Program-made: the position numbers and the translations under genes
The notes under the pieces: model-generated
Databases searched by the model: none
The model's input: the letters and a program-made list of their open reading frames with translations, nothing else
Told to the model about the DNA's origin: nothing
DNA from: Loktanella sp. IMCC34160
GTDB lineage: Bacteria; Pseudomonadota; Alphaproteobacteria; Rhodobacterales; Rhodobacteraceae
Direction of reading: 5' to 3'
DNA length: 64,000 nucleotides
Assembly (NCBI RefSeq): GCF_004145845.1
Contig: NZ_SELP01000002.1
Coordinates: forward strand, 723,992 to 787,991
Part shown: one piece after another, positions 55,304 to 62,688 of the stretch
How positions within the stretch are numbered: the first letter of the stretch is position 1
Layout of the letters: each line of letters starts with the position of its first letter

Positions 55304-55331
55304 AAAGGCCGCCCCATGGGCGGCCTTTTTC
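55304..55331 (+). terminator. Rho-independent terminator of acnA
   Basis: AAAGGCCGCCC (55304-55314) pairs perfectly with GGGCGGCCTTT (55318-55328) across CAT and runs into TTTTTC. Confidence 0.92.
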
Positions 55332-55342
55332 GTTTGGGGGGC

Positions 55343-55529
55343 GGTGGGTTAAAACCCACCTTACGTTTGAGGGGCTCTGCCCCTCTGGCCCTACCGAGCC
55401 ATTCACCCCGGGATATTTATTAACCCAAAGAAGGGACCAGACACGGCGTCCATTCTTCTTTGGGTTCTATATATCCTTTGGGGGTCCGGGGGGCGAAGCG
55501 CCCCCGGGTAGGGTGGGTCTTGACCCACC
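55343..55529. repeat. Long inverted-pair repeat element F
   Basis: GGTGGGTT-AA-AACCCACC (55343-55360, then TTACG) and GGTGGGTC-TT-GACCCACC (55512-55529). Inner arms GGGATATTTATTAACCCAAAG and CTTTGGGTTCTATATATCC are inverted, and the flanking hairpins are as in copies B and D. It lies between the convergent acnA and ccmG stops, directly after the acnA terminator. Confidence 0.88.
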
Positions 55530-55533
55530 ACCC

Positions 55534-56076
55534 CTAGTTGCCGCTCAACGCCTTCTCCAGTTCTGGGCGGAACCGCTGTTCGTAGTCGTCCCCGACAAGC
55601 GCGCCCTGAAAGCGGTAAAGGATCGTTCCGTCGCCATCGACGATGAAGGTTTCGGGCGGGGCGGTGACCCCCCAGTCAATCGAGGTCCGCCGCCGGGGGT
55701 CGAAGCCGTGGGCGAAGAACGGGTCGCCTTCTTCCGCCAGATAGGTCATCGCATTGCCCTGCTGGTCGGCGAAATTGATGCCGGCGATGCGAAAGCCCTC
55801 GGCCTCCAGTGCCTCCAGCGTCGGGTGCTCGGCCCGGCAGGGACCGCACCAACTGGCCCAGAAGTTCACCAGCGTCAGATCCCCCCCGCGCAGGTCCGCA
55901 TCAGTCAGGAGCGGTTTGCCCGGCAGCCCCTCGGGCGCGACAGCGGGGGCCTCCTGCCCGATCAGGGCCGAGGGCAGGTCTTCTTCGTTTCCCCAATAAA
56001 GCCCGCCGATGGCAAGTCCGGCCACGGCGGCGAAAATGATGGGGGGCAAAAGGACGAGCGGCGAGACCTTAGCCAT
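55534..56076 (-). CDS. ccmG: Cytochrome c biogenesis thiol oxidoreductase CcmG/DsbE
   Basis: A 180-residue membrane-anchored thioredoxin that reduces apocytochrome c (and/or CcmH) before haem attachment. The N-terminal anchor is at residues ~6-27 (PLVLLPPIIFAAVAGLAIGG). The active site is FWASWCGPC with C77 and C80. The acidic GVTAPPETFIVDGDGTILYR segment, including the CcmG-type VTAPPE loop with cis-Pro, is diagnostic. ATG 56076 overlaps the end of ccmD by 8 bp. It is the last gene of the ccm set; CcmE, F and H are not in the window. Confidence 0.94.
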   Translation of the reverse strand: MAKVSPLVLLPPIIFAAVAGLAIGGLYWGNEEDLPSALIGQEAPAVAPEGLPGKPLLTDADLRGGDLTLVNFWASWCGPCRAEHPTLEALEAEGFRIAGINFADQQGNAMTYLAEEGDPFFAHGFDPRRRTSIDWGVTAPPETFIVDGDGTILYRFQGALVGDDYEQRFRPELEKALSGN

Positions 56077-56215
56077 CGGTCTTCTCCGCCCGGTCGAGCC
56101 GCGCCTTGGCGGCGCGCGCCTGCACAAGGCTGGCCACGATCAGCGCCAGCAACAGCCCCACCGTCACCCCGTAAGAGGCCCAGACGTGAAAAGTGTGTTT
56201 CCCGAAATCCAGCAT
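56069..56215 (-). CDS. ccmD: Haem exporter protein CcmD
   Basis: A 48-residue single-span membrane protein (MLDFGKHTFHVWASYGVTVG at the N-terminus) with the hydrophobic helix around residues 12-31 and a basic C-terminus (RAAKARLDRAEKTDG). The WASYG motif and length are typical of CcmD, which helps release holo-CcmE from the CcmABC complex. Its ATG overlaps the ccmC stop, and its end overlaps the ccmG start by 8 bp, so translation is coupled on both sides. Confidence 0.9.
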   Translation of the reverse strand: MLDFGKHTFHVWASYGVTVGLLLALIVASLVQARAAKARLDRAEKTDG

Positions 56216-56949
56216 CACGATGCCCCCCGGTTTGCCCGCGCTTCCAGCGCCATCGCCCGCCGCAGCCGGATCAGCGCATTGGTCCGGATCAGTACGAGCG
56301 CGATGAAAAACAGAACGAAGCCGCCCATCGACAGGACCGCCGGCCACCAGAAGGACGGGTCGATATTGGTTTCCTTGTCGGCCGAGAAGGTGGCCGACTG
56401 GTGCAGCCCCTGCCCCCAGAAGATCGCGGCGTAGCGGGACAGAACCGCGAAGACCGACCCGACGATGCACAGGACCGAGGTGAGGTCGGCGGCGGTGTCC
56501 TGATCCTCGATCGCGGACCAGAGCGCGATGTAACCGAGGTAGAACAGGAACAGGATCAGGAATGAGGTCAGCCGCGGCTCCCATGCCCACCAGGTTCCCC
56601 ATGTGGGTTGCCCCCAGATTGCCCCGGTGGCCAGCCCGATCAGGGTCATCACCGCGCCAATGGGTGCCGCCGCCCGTGCGGCCAGTGCCGAAACATGGTG
56701 CCGCCGCACCAGCCAGATCAGCGAGGTGACAAGCATCATGAACCAGGCGTTGATCGCCATCAGGACCGAAGGCACATGGACGAAGAGGATCTTCACCGAA
56801 TGCTCGAAATTCTCGGCGGCGGGTGTCAGGAACAACCCCCAACCAAGCCCGACAAGGATCAGCCCGAAGGATGCCCAGGACACCCATGGGATAACTGGCG
56901 TTGTCGTCGCCATGAATTTCTTCGGGTTCGCATATTCCCAGATCGACAT
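56215..56949 (-). CDS. ccmC: Haem exporter protein CcmC
   Basis: A 244-residue six-helix membrane protein that loads haem onto CcmE. ATG 56949 (MSIWEYANPKKFMATTTPVI) is used; an upstream in-frame start at 57003 lies inside ccmB. The haem-handling tryptophan-rich signature WGTWWAWEPR is at residues 117-126. The flanking external His ligands are H58 (LFVHVPS) and the His in GLHQSATFSA. The stop overlaps the ccmD start. It follows ccmB after 16 bp. Confidence 0.95.
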   Translation of the reverse strand: MSIWEYANPKKFMATTTPVIPWVSWASFGLILVGLGWGLFLTPAAENFEHSVKILFVHVPSVLMAINAWFMMLVTSLIWLVRRHHVSALAARAAAPIGAVMTLIGLATGAIWGQPTWGTWWAWEPRLTSFLILFLFYLGYIALWSAIEDQDTAADLTSVLCIVGSVFAVLSRYAAIFWGQGLHQSATFSADKETNIDPSFWWPAVLSMGGFVLFFIALVLIRTNALIRLRRAMALEARANRGAS

Positions 56950-56965
56950 ACAGCCCTCGACAGGT

Positions 56966-57622
56966 TTAGCGCAGGTTGACCCGAAGGGCCGCCGCACTTG
57001 CAAAAGGCAAAAGCGCGAAGGCCCCCGCCGTGATCCCCGCCAACATGGTCAAAGGCACGGCGGTTGCCAAGCCCTCTGCCCCGCGACGAACGGCCTCTGC
57101 CCCGAAGATCAGGGTCGGGACGTAAAGCGGCAGCACCAAAAGCGACATCAGAAGCCCGCCCCGTTTGATCCCAACGGTCAAGGCCGCGCCGAACGTGCCG
57201 ATCATCGACAGCGCGGGCGTGCCAAGCGCGAGCGAGAGGAAGAGGTAGCCATAGGCCTCGGGCGCGAGGTGCAGCAGGAAGCCAAGCGCCGGGGCGGCGA
57301 GTGTCAGCGGCAAGCCGGTGGTCAGCCAATGGGCCAGCGCCTTCATCAGCGCGGCCCCTTCCAGCGGCAGCGGTGAGGTCGCCAGCAGCGCAAGCGACCC
57401 GTCTTCGTGGTCCAGCGCGAAAATCCGGTCCAGCGACAGAAGCGCCGCGAGAAGTGCAGCGACCCAAAGGATGCCCGGCGCGATCCGGGTCAGGATCTCC
57501 CGCTCTGGTCCCACCCCGAAGGGCACCAGAACCACCACGATCAGAAAGAAGGCCAGCCCAAGGCCAAACCCGCCCCCGGCCCGCACCGCCAGCCGCAAAT
57601 CCCGGATCAGAAGCGCGATCAC
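56966..57622 (-). CDS. ccmB: Haem exporter protein CcmB
   Basis: A 218-residue six-helix membrane subunit that pairs with the ATPase CcmA in the CcmABCD haem-handling complex. The N-terminal [17 protein letters not shown], the central [22 protein letters not shown] and [21 protein letters not shown] match the family. The start is GTG at 57622, overlapping the ccmA stop (GTGA), so translation is coupled. Length fits the usual 215-225 residues. Confidence 0.95.
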   Translation of the reverse strand: MIALLIRDLRLAVRAGGGFGLGLAFFLIVVVLVPFGVGPEREILTRIAPGILWVAALLAALLSLDRIFALDHEDGSLALLATSPLPLEGAALMKALAHWLTTGLPLTLAAPALGFLLHLAPEAYGYLFLSLALGTPALSMIGTFGAALTVGIKRGGLLMSLLVLPLYVPTLIFGAEAVRRGAEGLATAVPLTMLAGITAGAFALLPFASAAALRVNLR

Positions 57623-58239
57623 AGGAACGCCTCGTCGCTGGCGCCGGCCATGGTGGCAGAGGCCTTGAACGGGGTCAGATCCAGCACCGGCGCGTCCAGC
57701 CCAAGGTCGATATGCGTGGCGATCACGGCGATGCCGCCCGCCGCCAGATGGGTATCCCGCAGGTAGTCTGCAAAAAGCCCGACAGACCGCGTATCGAGCG
57801 ATACCGTCGGTTCGTCCAGAAACAGAACCTTGCGCCCGATCACCCCCAGCCGCGCCAGCCCCAGCCGCCGTTTCTGCCCGGCGGACAGGGTTCCGGCGGC
57901 TCGCAGGCGCAGGGTGGTCAGATCGAAGGCGTCATAGACCGATTCCGGGACGGCGCTGCCATACAGCTGCGCCCAGAAGGCCAGATTCTCCTCGACCGTC
58001 AGCGTTGCCTTGATCCCGTCGGCGTGGCTGGCATAAGCGGCCTCTTCCTCGGGTAGGTCGACGGTGCCCGCCAGTGCCGGTTGCAGCCCGGCCAGCGTGC
58101 GCAGAAGGGTTGTCTTGCCGATCCCGTTCGGCCCGCGCAGGACAAGCGCCTGACCGGCGTCCACCGCAAAACTGACCCGGTCCAGAACGGGGATACCGCC
58201 ACGGGCACAGGACAGGTCGGTGACGGTCAGGCGTGTCAT
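57619..58239 (-). CDS. ccmA: Haem exporter ATP-binding protein CcmA
   Basis: A 206-residue ABC ATPase that powers release of haem-loaded CcmE from CcmC. Walker [10 protein letters not shown] is at residues 36-44, the signature is [15 protein letters not shown] (~123-137) and Walker B is [13 protein letters not shown] (~142-154). ATG 58239 ([20 protein letters not shown]) is favoured over the in-frame start six codons upstream because the first strand of the domain begins there. It is the first of five overlapping ccm genes and lies 37 bp downstream of the Mth938-like gene. Confidence 0.94.
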   Translation of the reverse strand: MTRLTVTDLSCARGGIPVLDRVSFAVDAGQALVLRGPNGIGKTTLLRTLAGLQPALAGTVDLPEEEAAYASHADGIKATLTVEENLAFWAQLYGSAVPESVYDAFDLTTLRLRAAGTLSAGQKRRLGLARLGVIGRKVLFLDEPTVSLDTRSVGLFADYLRDTHLAAGGIAVIATHIDLGLDAPVLDLTPFKASATMAGASDEAFL

Positions 58240-58276
58240 GGTCTGGGCATACCCCATGCGCGCGGCCCCGGAAACA

Positions 58277-58630
58277 TCAGACCGGGATCAGCGCCAATCC
58301 GACGCGGCGCCCTTCGGACAAAAGCACGTTGTAGGTGCGGCAGGCGGCCGGGCTGGCCATGGGTTCGATGGCAACGTCCGCCGCATCCAGTTCGGCCTGA
58401 AAGCCCTTCGGTAGATAGGCCATATCGGCCCCGGTGCCGACAAAAATCACGTCGACGATATCTTTGGCCGCGATCAGGGCTGCGGCATCCTCGAACCCGT
58501 TCCAGGGGGCGATGCCGTTGGGAAGAACAAGGATCGGCCCTTCATAGACCTGCCCACCCAGACGGAAGAAGCCGGGGCCGTAGCCTTCGACCGGAACCGC
58601 ATCGGTATAGACAACCTCGTTCAGCCGCAT
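58277..58630 (-). CDS. Mth938-like domain protein
   Basis: A 117-residue single-domain protein of the Mth938/DUF498 family (beta-sandwich fold of the NDUFAF3/AMMECR-related kind): [38 protein letters not shown] and the conserved end [20 protein letters not shown]. Homologues are common between sec and ccm genes in Rhodobacterales, and the mitochondrial relative NDUFAF3 assists complex I assembly. A comparable bacterial role is speculative. It lies 21 bp after secF on the same strand. Confidence 0.87.
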   Translation of the reverse strand: MRLNEVVYTDAVPVEGYGPGFFRLGGQVYEGPILVLPNGIAPWNGFEDAAALIAAKDIVDVIFVGTGADMAYLPKGFQAELDAADVAIEPMASPAACRTYNVLLSEGRRVGLALIPV

Positions 58631-58651
58631 TGCCCTGCCCCCTGCCCGCGA

Positions 58652-59620
58652 TCAGGCGTCGATATCCATGAACTGGTTGCCCGTCGGCTTCTTGTCCTTG
58701 GACCAGTCGCGTTTGACGCCCAGCATCAGCACGATGTTCTTGGCAACGTAGATCGACGAATAGGTGCCGACCACGATGCCCCAGGTGATGGCAAAGACAA
58801 AGCCACGGATCACGTCGCCACCCAGCACCAGAAGCGCGATCAGCGCGATCAGGGTGGTGCCGGAGGTCATCAAGGTCCGGGCCAGCGTTTCGTTGGCCGA
58901 CAGGTTCAGAACCTCGCGCAACGGCTTGACCTTGTACTTGATCAGGTTTTCGCGCACCCGGTCGAAGACCACCACGGTATCGTTGATCGAATAGCCGACG
59001 ATGGTCAGAAGCGCCGCGATAATCGCAAGATCGAACCGGATCTGGAAGGCCGCGAAAATGCCGATGGTCAGGATCACGTCATGAAACAGCGCGGCCACGG
59101 CGCCGACCGCGAACTGCCATTCAAACCGTAGCCAGATATAGAACAGGATCGCGATAAGGGCGGCACTGACCGCCATGATCGCCTTTTGGATCAGCTCTCC
59201 GGACACTTTCGGACCGACGCTTTCAACCGACGGGAAGGTGATCGACGGGTCCACCGTCTGAAGCGCCGCCTCGACCGCCTCGATGGTGTCGGCGGCGACG
59301 CTTTCATCGCCTTCCTGCGCCTGAATGCGGATCATCGCCACATGCTGGTCTTCATCGAAGGTCGGATCGAACACCTCGGTGATCGACACGTCGCCCAGAC
59401 CCAGCGGCTCGATCGCGGCGCGATAGGCGCCGGTGTCGACGGCCTGCGTGGACTGGGTGCGGATCGTGGTGCCGCCCAGAAAGTCGATGCCGTAGTTCAG
59501 GCCCATGCTGAAGAACAGCGCGACCGACAGGACCATCGCAAGGACGGATGCCCCAAAGGTCGGCTTGGCGACCTTGAAGAAATCGAAGTTGGTATGTTCG
59601 GGAACCAGACGCAGACGCAT
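58652..59620 (-). CDS. secF: Protein translocase subunit SecF
   Basis: A 322-residue six-helix RND-type membrane protein that, with SecD, uses the proton gradient to pull exported proteins through SecYEG. Landmarks are GLNYGIDFLGGTTIRTQSTQ after helix 1, VGPKVSGELIQKAIMAV before helix 2, and GYSINDTVVVFDRVRENL (D1-type motif) with NETLARTLMTSGTTLIALIAL. It follows secD after 4 bp. The C-terminal tail is basic (KRDWSKDKKPTGNQF). Confidence 0.96.
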   Translation of the reverse strand: MRLRLVPEHTNFDFFKVAKPTFGASVLAMVLSVALFFSMGLNYGIDFLGGTTIRTQSTQAVDTGAYRAAIEPLGLGDVSITEVFDPTFDEDQHVAMIRIQAQEGDESVAADTIEAVEAALQTVDPSITFPSVESVGPKVSGELIQKAIMAVSAALIAILFYIWLRFEWQFAVGAVAALFHDVILTIGIFAAFQIRFDLAIIAALLTIVGYSINDTVVVFDRVRENLIKYKVKPLREVLNLSANETLARTLMTSGTTLIALIALLVLGGDVIRGFVFAITWGIVVGTYSSIYVAKNIVLMLGVKRDWSKDKKPTGNQFMDIDA

Positions 59621-59624
59621 GGGA

Positions 59625-61289
59625 TCAGACCTCGATTTTCTTGGGACGGCGGCGCTGGAACCACCAGACGATCAGCAGGCGGGTCACGAAGATCGCCGAA
59701 AAGACCGAGGTGAGAATGCCCAGACCCAGCGTGGTGGCAAAGCCACGCACCGGGCCGGACCCCACGACCCAAAGGATCGCCGCCGTGATGAAGGTGGTGA
59801 TGTTGGCGTCCAGAATGGCGGACAGCGCCCGTTCATAGCCAAGTTCAATGGCCCGCGCCGGGCCCCGGGCTGTGCGCAATTCTTCGCGGATGCGTTCATA
59901 GACCAGAACGTTGGCGTCCACCGCCATCCCGATGGTCAATACGATCCCCGCGATCCCCGGCAGGGTCAGGGTTGCGCCCAGGATCGACAGCGCCCCGAAC
60001 AGCAGCGCCACGTTGATCATCAGTGCAAGGTTGGCGAACCAGCCGAACAGCCCGTAGGACAGCGCCATGAACAGGATCACCGCCGCCATGCCGACGATGG
60101 CGGCGATCTTGCCCGCCGCCACGCTGTCGGCACCCAGTTCCGGTCCGATGGTCCGTTCTTCAAGGAACACCAATTCCGCCGGCAGGGCGCCCGCCCGCAG
60201 AAGCACCGCAAGGTTGGTCGACTCCTCGACCGTGAAATTCCCGGTGATCTGGCCGGACCCGCCCCGGATCGGCTCGTTGATGCGGGGTGCGCTGATCACC
60301 TCGTCATCCAGCACGATGGCGAAGGGGGCGCCGACGTTTTCGGCCGTGTAATCCCCGAATTTGCGCGCGCCGGTGCCGTCGAAGCGGAAGTTGACCGAGG
60401 GCCGACCGTTCTGGTCGAACGACGGTTGCGCGTCGGTCAATTCCTCGCCCGTCACGACGGGGGTGCGTTCAAGCACGTAGAACACCCCTTCCTCGTCGAT
60501 CGAGGGCAGCAGTTCTTCATCAGAGGAGGTGATGGTGTTCTCATCCGTGGTCCGACGGACAACCGGCTGGAAGGTCAGCTGTGCGGTAGCGCCTATCCAT
60601 TCTTTCAGCTCCTGCGCGGATTTCGCGCCGGGCACCTGGATCAGAATACGGTCCGCGCCCTGCCGCTGGATCGCGGGTTCGCGGGTGCCTGCGGCGTCGA
60701 TCCGGCGGCGGATGATCTCCAGCGCCTGATCGACGGTGCGGTCGGCGGTGGCGGCCATTTCGGCCTCGGACAGGCGGATGGTCAGGACCGGCCCGTCAAT
60801 GGACACGACGATGTTCGACGCCCCCGCCCCGGTCAGCGACACGACCGGCTGGGCCATTCCGCGCACGATCTCAAGCGCGCGGGCCGCGCCATCCTGTTCC
60901 GAAATCCGAACGACCAGCAGGTCTTTCGGGCTTTCCACGTCACGGGTGACAAAGCCCACTGTGTTGCGTTCCGCGGCCAGCGCATCGCGCACCTCGGGCC
61001 ACAGGTTTTCCAACATCGAGGCATAGACGTCCGAGACCTGCACCTCGGCCAGCAGATGCGCACCGCCCCGCAGGTCCAGACCAAGGTTCACCAACCCATC
61101 AGGCAGGAACGACGGCCAAAGCGCGGCCTCGGCCTCCATATCCGCGTTGGTGAAGCCCGCGTCGATCAAGACGCGCGCGTCACTGGCGCGTTCGACCCGT
61201 TCGTAGAACAGGTTCGGCGCGGAAAACAGGATGCCCGCGGCGCAGACCAGCACGATCACGGCCTGCTTGAACTTGGAAAACTGCAGCAT
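59625..61289 (-). CDS. secD: Protein translocase subunit SecD
   Basis: A 554-residue partner of SecF. Helix 1 (VIVLVCAAGILFSAPNLF) is followed by the characteristic NLGLDLRGGAHLLAEVQVSD and a large periplasmic domain with the IRRRIDAAGTREPAIQRQGA repeat. The C-terminal part has five helices with the conserved TLPGIAGIVLTIGMAVDANV and ERIREELRTARG. It has the usual length for alphaproteobacterial SecD. The order yajC-secD-secF is intact; yajC ends 28 bp upstream. Confidence 0.96.
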   Translation of the reverse strand: MLQFSKFKQAVIVLVCAAGILFSAPNLFYERVERASDARVLIDAGFTNADMEAEAALWPSFLPDGLVNLGLDLRGGAHLLAEVQVSDVYASMLENLWPEVRDALAAERNTVGFVTRDVESPKDLLVVRISEQDGAARALEIVRGMAQPVVSLTGAGASNIVVSIDGPVLTIRLSEAEMAATADRTVDQALEIIRRRIDAAGTREPAIQRQGADRILIQVPGAKSAQELKEWIGATAQLTFQPVVRRTTDENTITSSDEELLPSIDEEGVFYVLERTPVVTGEELTDAQPSFDQNGRPSVNFRFDGTGARKFGDYTAENVGAPFAIVLDDEVISAPRINEPIRGGSGQITGNFTVEESTNLAVLLRAGALPAELVFLEERTIGPELGADSVAAGKIAAIVGMAAVILFMALSYGLFGWFANLALMINVALLFGALSILGATLTLPGIAGIVLTIGMAVDANVLVYERIREELRTARGPARAIELGYERALSAILDANITTFITAAILWVVGSGPVRGFATTLGLGILTSVFSAIFVTRLLIVWWFQRRRPKKIEV

Positions 61290-61317
61290 GGATGCCCCCG
61301 GACGGGTTAGTGTCGGA

Positions 61318-61602
61318 TCAGCCCTTGGCCGGTTCGGTCTTGTTCAGGACCTGGGCGATGGTGCCCCGGACGACGCGGACGCTGACGCCCTGCGCGATCT
61401 CGACCTCGACCTCGTTTTCGCCATCCTTGACCTTGGTCACCTTGCCGATGACACCGCCCTGGGTGACGATCTGATCGCCCCGGCGCAGGGCCGCGACCAT
61501 TTGCTGGTGGTCCTTCAGCTTTTTCTGCTGCGGACGGATCAGGAGGAAGTACATGATCCCGAAGACGAGGATCAGCGGAATGATGGATTCAATGCCCTGC
61601 AT
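61318..61602 (-). CDS. yajC: Sec translocon accessory subunit YajC
   Basis: A 94-residue single-span membrane protein of the SecDF-YajC complex. ATG 61602 (MQGIESIIPLILVFGIMYFL) starts just before the helix (residues 7-23), followed by RPQQKKLKDHQQMVAALRRG and DQIVTQGGVIGKVTKV, the conserved cytoplasmic beta-domain. It starts the yajC-secD-secF transcript, which probably continues through the Mth938-like and ccm genes since no terminator interrupts them. Confidence 0.95.
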   Translation of the reverse strand: MQGIESIIPLILVFGIMYFLLIRPQQKKLKDHQQMVAALRRGDQIVTQGGVIGKVTKVKDGENEVEVEIAQGVSVRVVRGTIAQVLNKTEPAKG

Positions 61603-61815
61603 GGCGGCGTTTTTCCCTTTTCTTGGTCCGGCGAAGGGGCCCTTCGCCAAAGTCGGCGCACGTTACGGCGGGGACAGGGGAATGGCAACCACGCGGGGGC
61701 CGCATTCCTGCCGCGTCAGGTGCGATCCCGGTGCATATAACCAGCCTGCGGAAAAGTGAAAGGGCAGAAGCCACGGACGCGGCCGTTTATCCCATCCCGG
61801 ACCCGCGTGAAAATG

Positions 61816-61840
61816 AAAAGGGGGCGGTCAGGCCGCCCCC
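61816..61840 (-). terminator. Rho-independent terminator of the outer-membrane protein gene
   Basis: On the minus strand GGGGGCGG pairs with CCGCCCCC (61833-61840 and 61820-61827 in plus coordinates), with a 5-base loop, and is followed by TTTTCATTTTC. It is 24 bp after the stop. Confidence 0.88.
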
Positions 61841-61863
61841 AGATCAGACTCATATCGCTGGCG

Positions 61864-62469
61864 TCAGAACGTGAACACGGTCCGCAGCGAAAGGATGTCG
61901 AGGTTCTTTTCATAGTCGCCCGGTTCGCTGCCCTCGAAGCGGTCATAGACCAGTTCGACGCGAAGCATTCCGTTTCCAACCGGCTTTTGCCCGCCGACCC
62001 CAAGGGTAAAGCCCGTGGCGGTGGTATCGACGTAGTTCCCCGGTCCGTCTTCGGCAAGGCCGGCGACCGAGGCGATCCCGGCCATCGACAGAACTTCGAT
62101 CCCGTTCGACAGGGTCGTTCCGTAGACGCCGCGGATACGGGCGATGGTATGCACTTCGCACCAATCCGGCGACCAGTCCGTGCAGGCGTCCGTGGGCACG
62201 CCGACCGAGGTCATCAGGTTGCGAGAGGTTCCATCATAGGTTCCTTCGATCGCGACGGAGGTGCCACTGGCATATTCCATCCGGTAGCCAAGCACGACGC
62301 CAAAGGTCATGTCATTGCCTTCGGTCATGCCGATCCCGGCACTCTCACTTTCGGACTTTGCCAAGCCCAGGGCCGCACCGTAATACAGCCCCTCTTCCGC
62401 CTGGGCGGCACCCGCGCCGCCAGCCGACACCGCAACAGCGAACGCCATGGCCTTCAGGATTTTCGACAT
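61864..62469 (-). CDS. Outer-membrane beta-barrel protein
   Basis: A 201-residue protein with a signal peptide (MSKILKAMAFAVAVSAGGAG, cleavage after AQA at residue 24). The mature chain alternates in the pattern of an eight-stranded barrel (GLYYGAALGLAKSESE, MTFGVVLGYRMEYASG, VAIEGTYDGTSRNL, TGFTLGVGGQKPVG) and ends in VFTF, the aromatic C-terminal signature recognised by BamA. Two Cys residues in an extracellular loop (DACTDWSPDWCE) may form a disulphide. It resembles the OmpA-transmembrane/OmpW-like group; the function is unknown. A terminator follows, and the gene is divergent from the pentapeptide-repeat gene. Confidence 0.8.
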   Translation of the reverse strand: MSKILKAMAFAVAVSAGGAGAAQAEEGLYYGAALGLAKSESESAGIGMTEGNDMTFGVVLGYRMEYASGTSVAIEGTYDGTSRNLMTSVGVPTDACTDWSPDWCEVHTIARIRGVYGTTLSNGIEVLSMAGIASVAGLAEDGPGNYVDTTATGFTLGVGGQKPVGNGMLRVELVYDRFEGSEPGDYEKNLDILSLRTVFTF

Positions 62470-62688
62470 TTTCTTCCCCTGGAAATAAGTTCTTTGAAAA
62501 CAAAACTCGCCAACCAACACCGAAACTGTGAACCACCTGGCGCGGAATTGACAGCCCGCAACGCAGCAAAACCCCAACTGCGACACGATGGCCACGGTCC
62601 CGAACAGCCCCCTCCAAACAGCCCAGCCTTGCGGGCCTGCGGGATATGTGCAGGAATTTGACAACCGGAAGGGGTAAGGGGTTCGGCG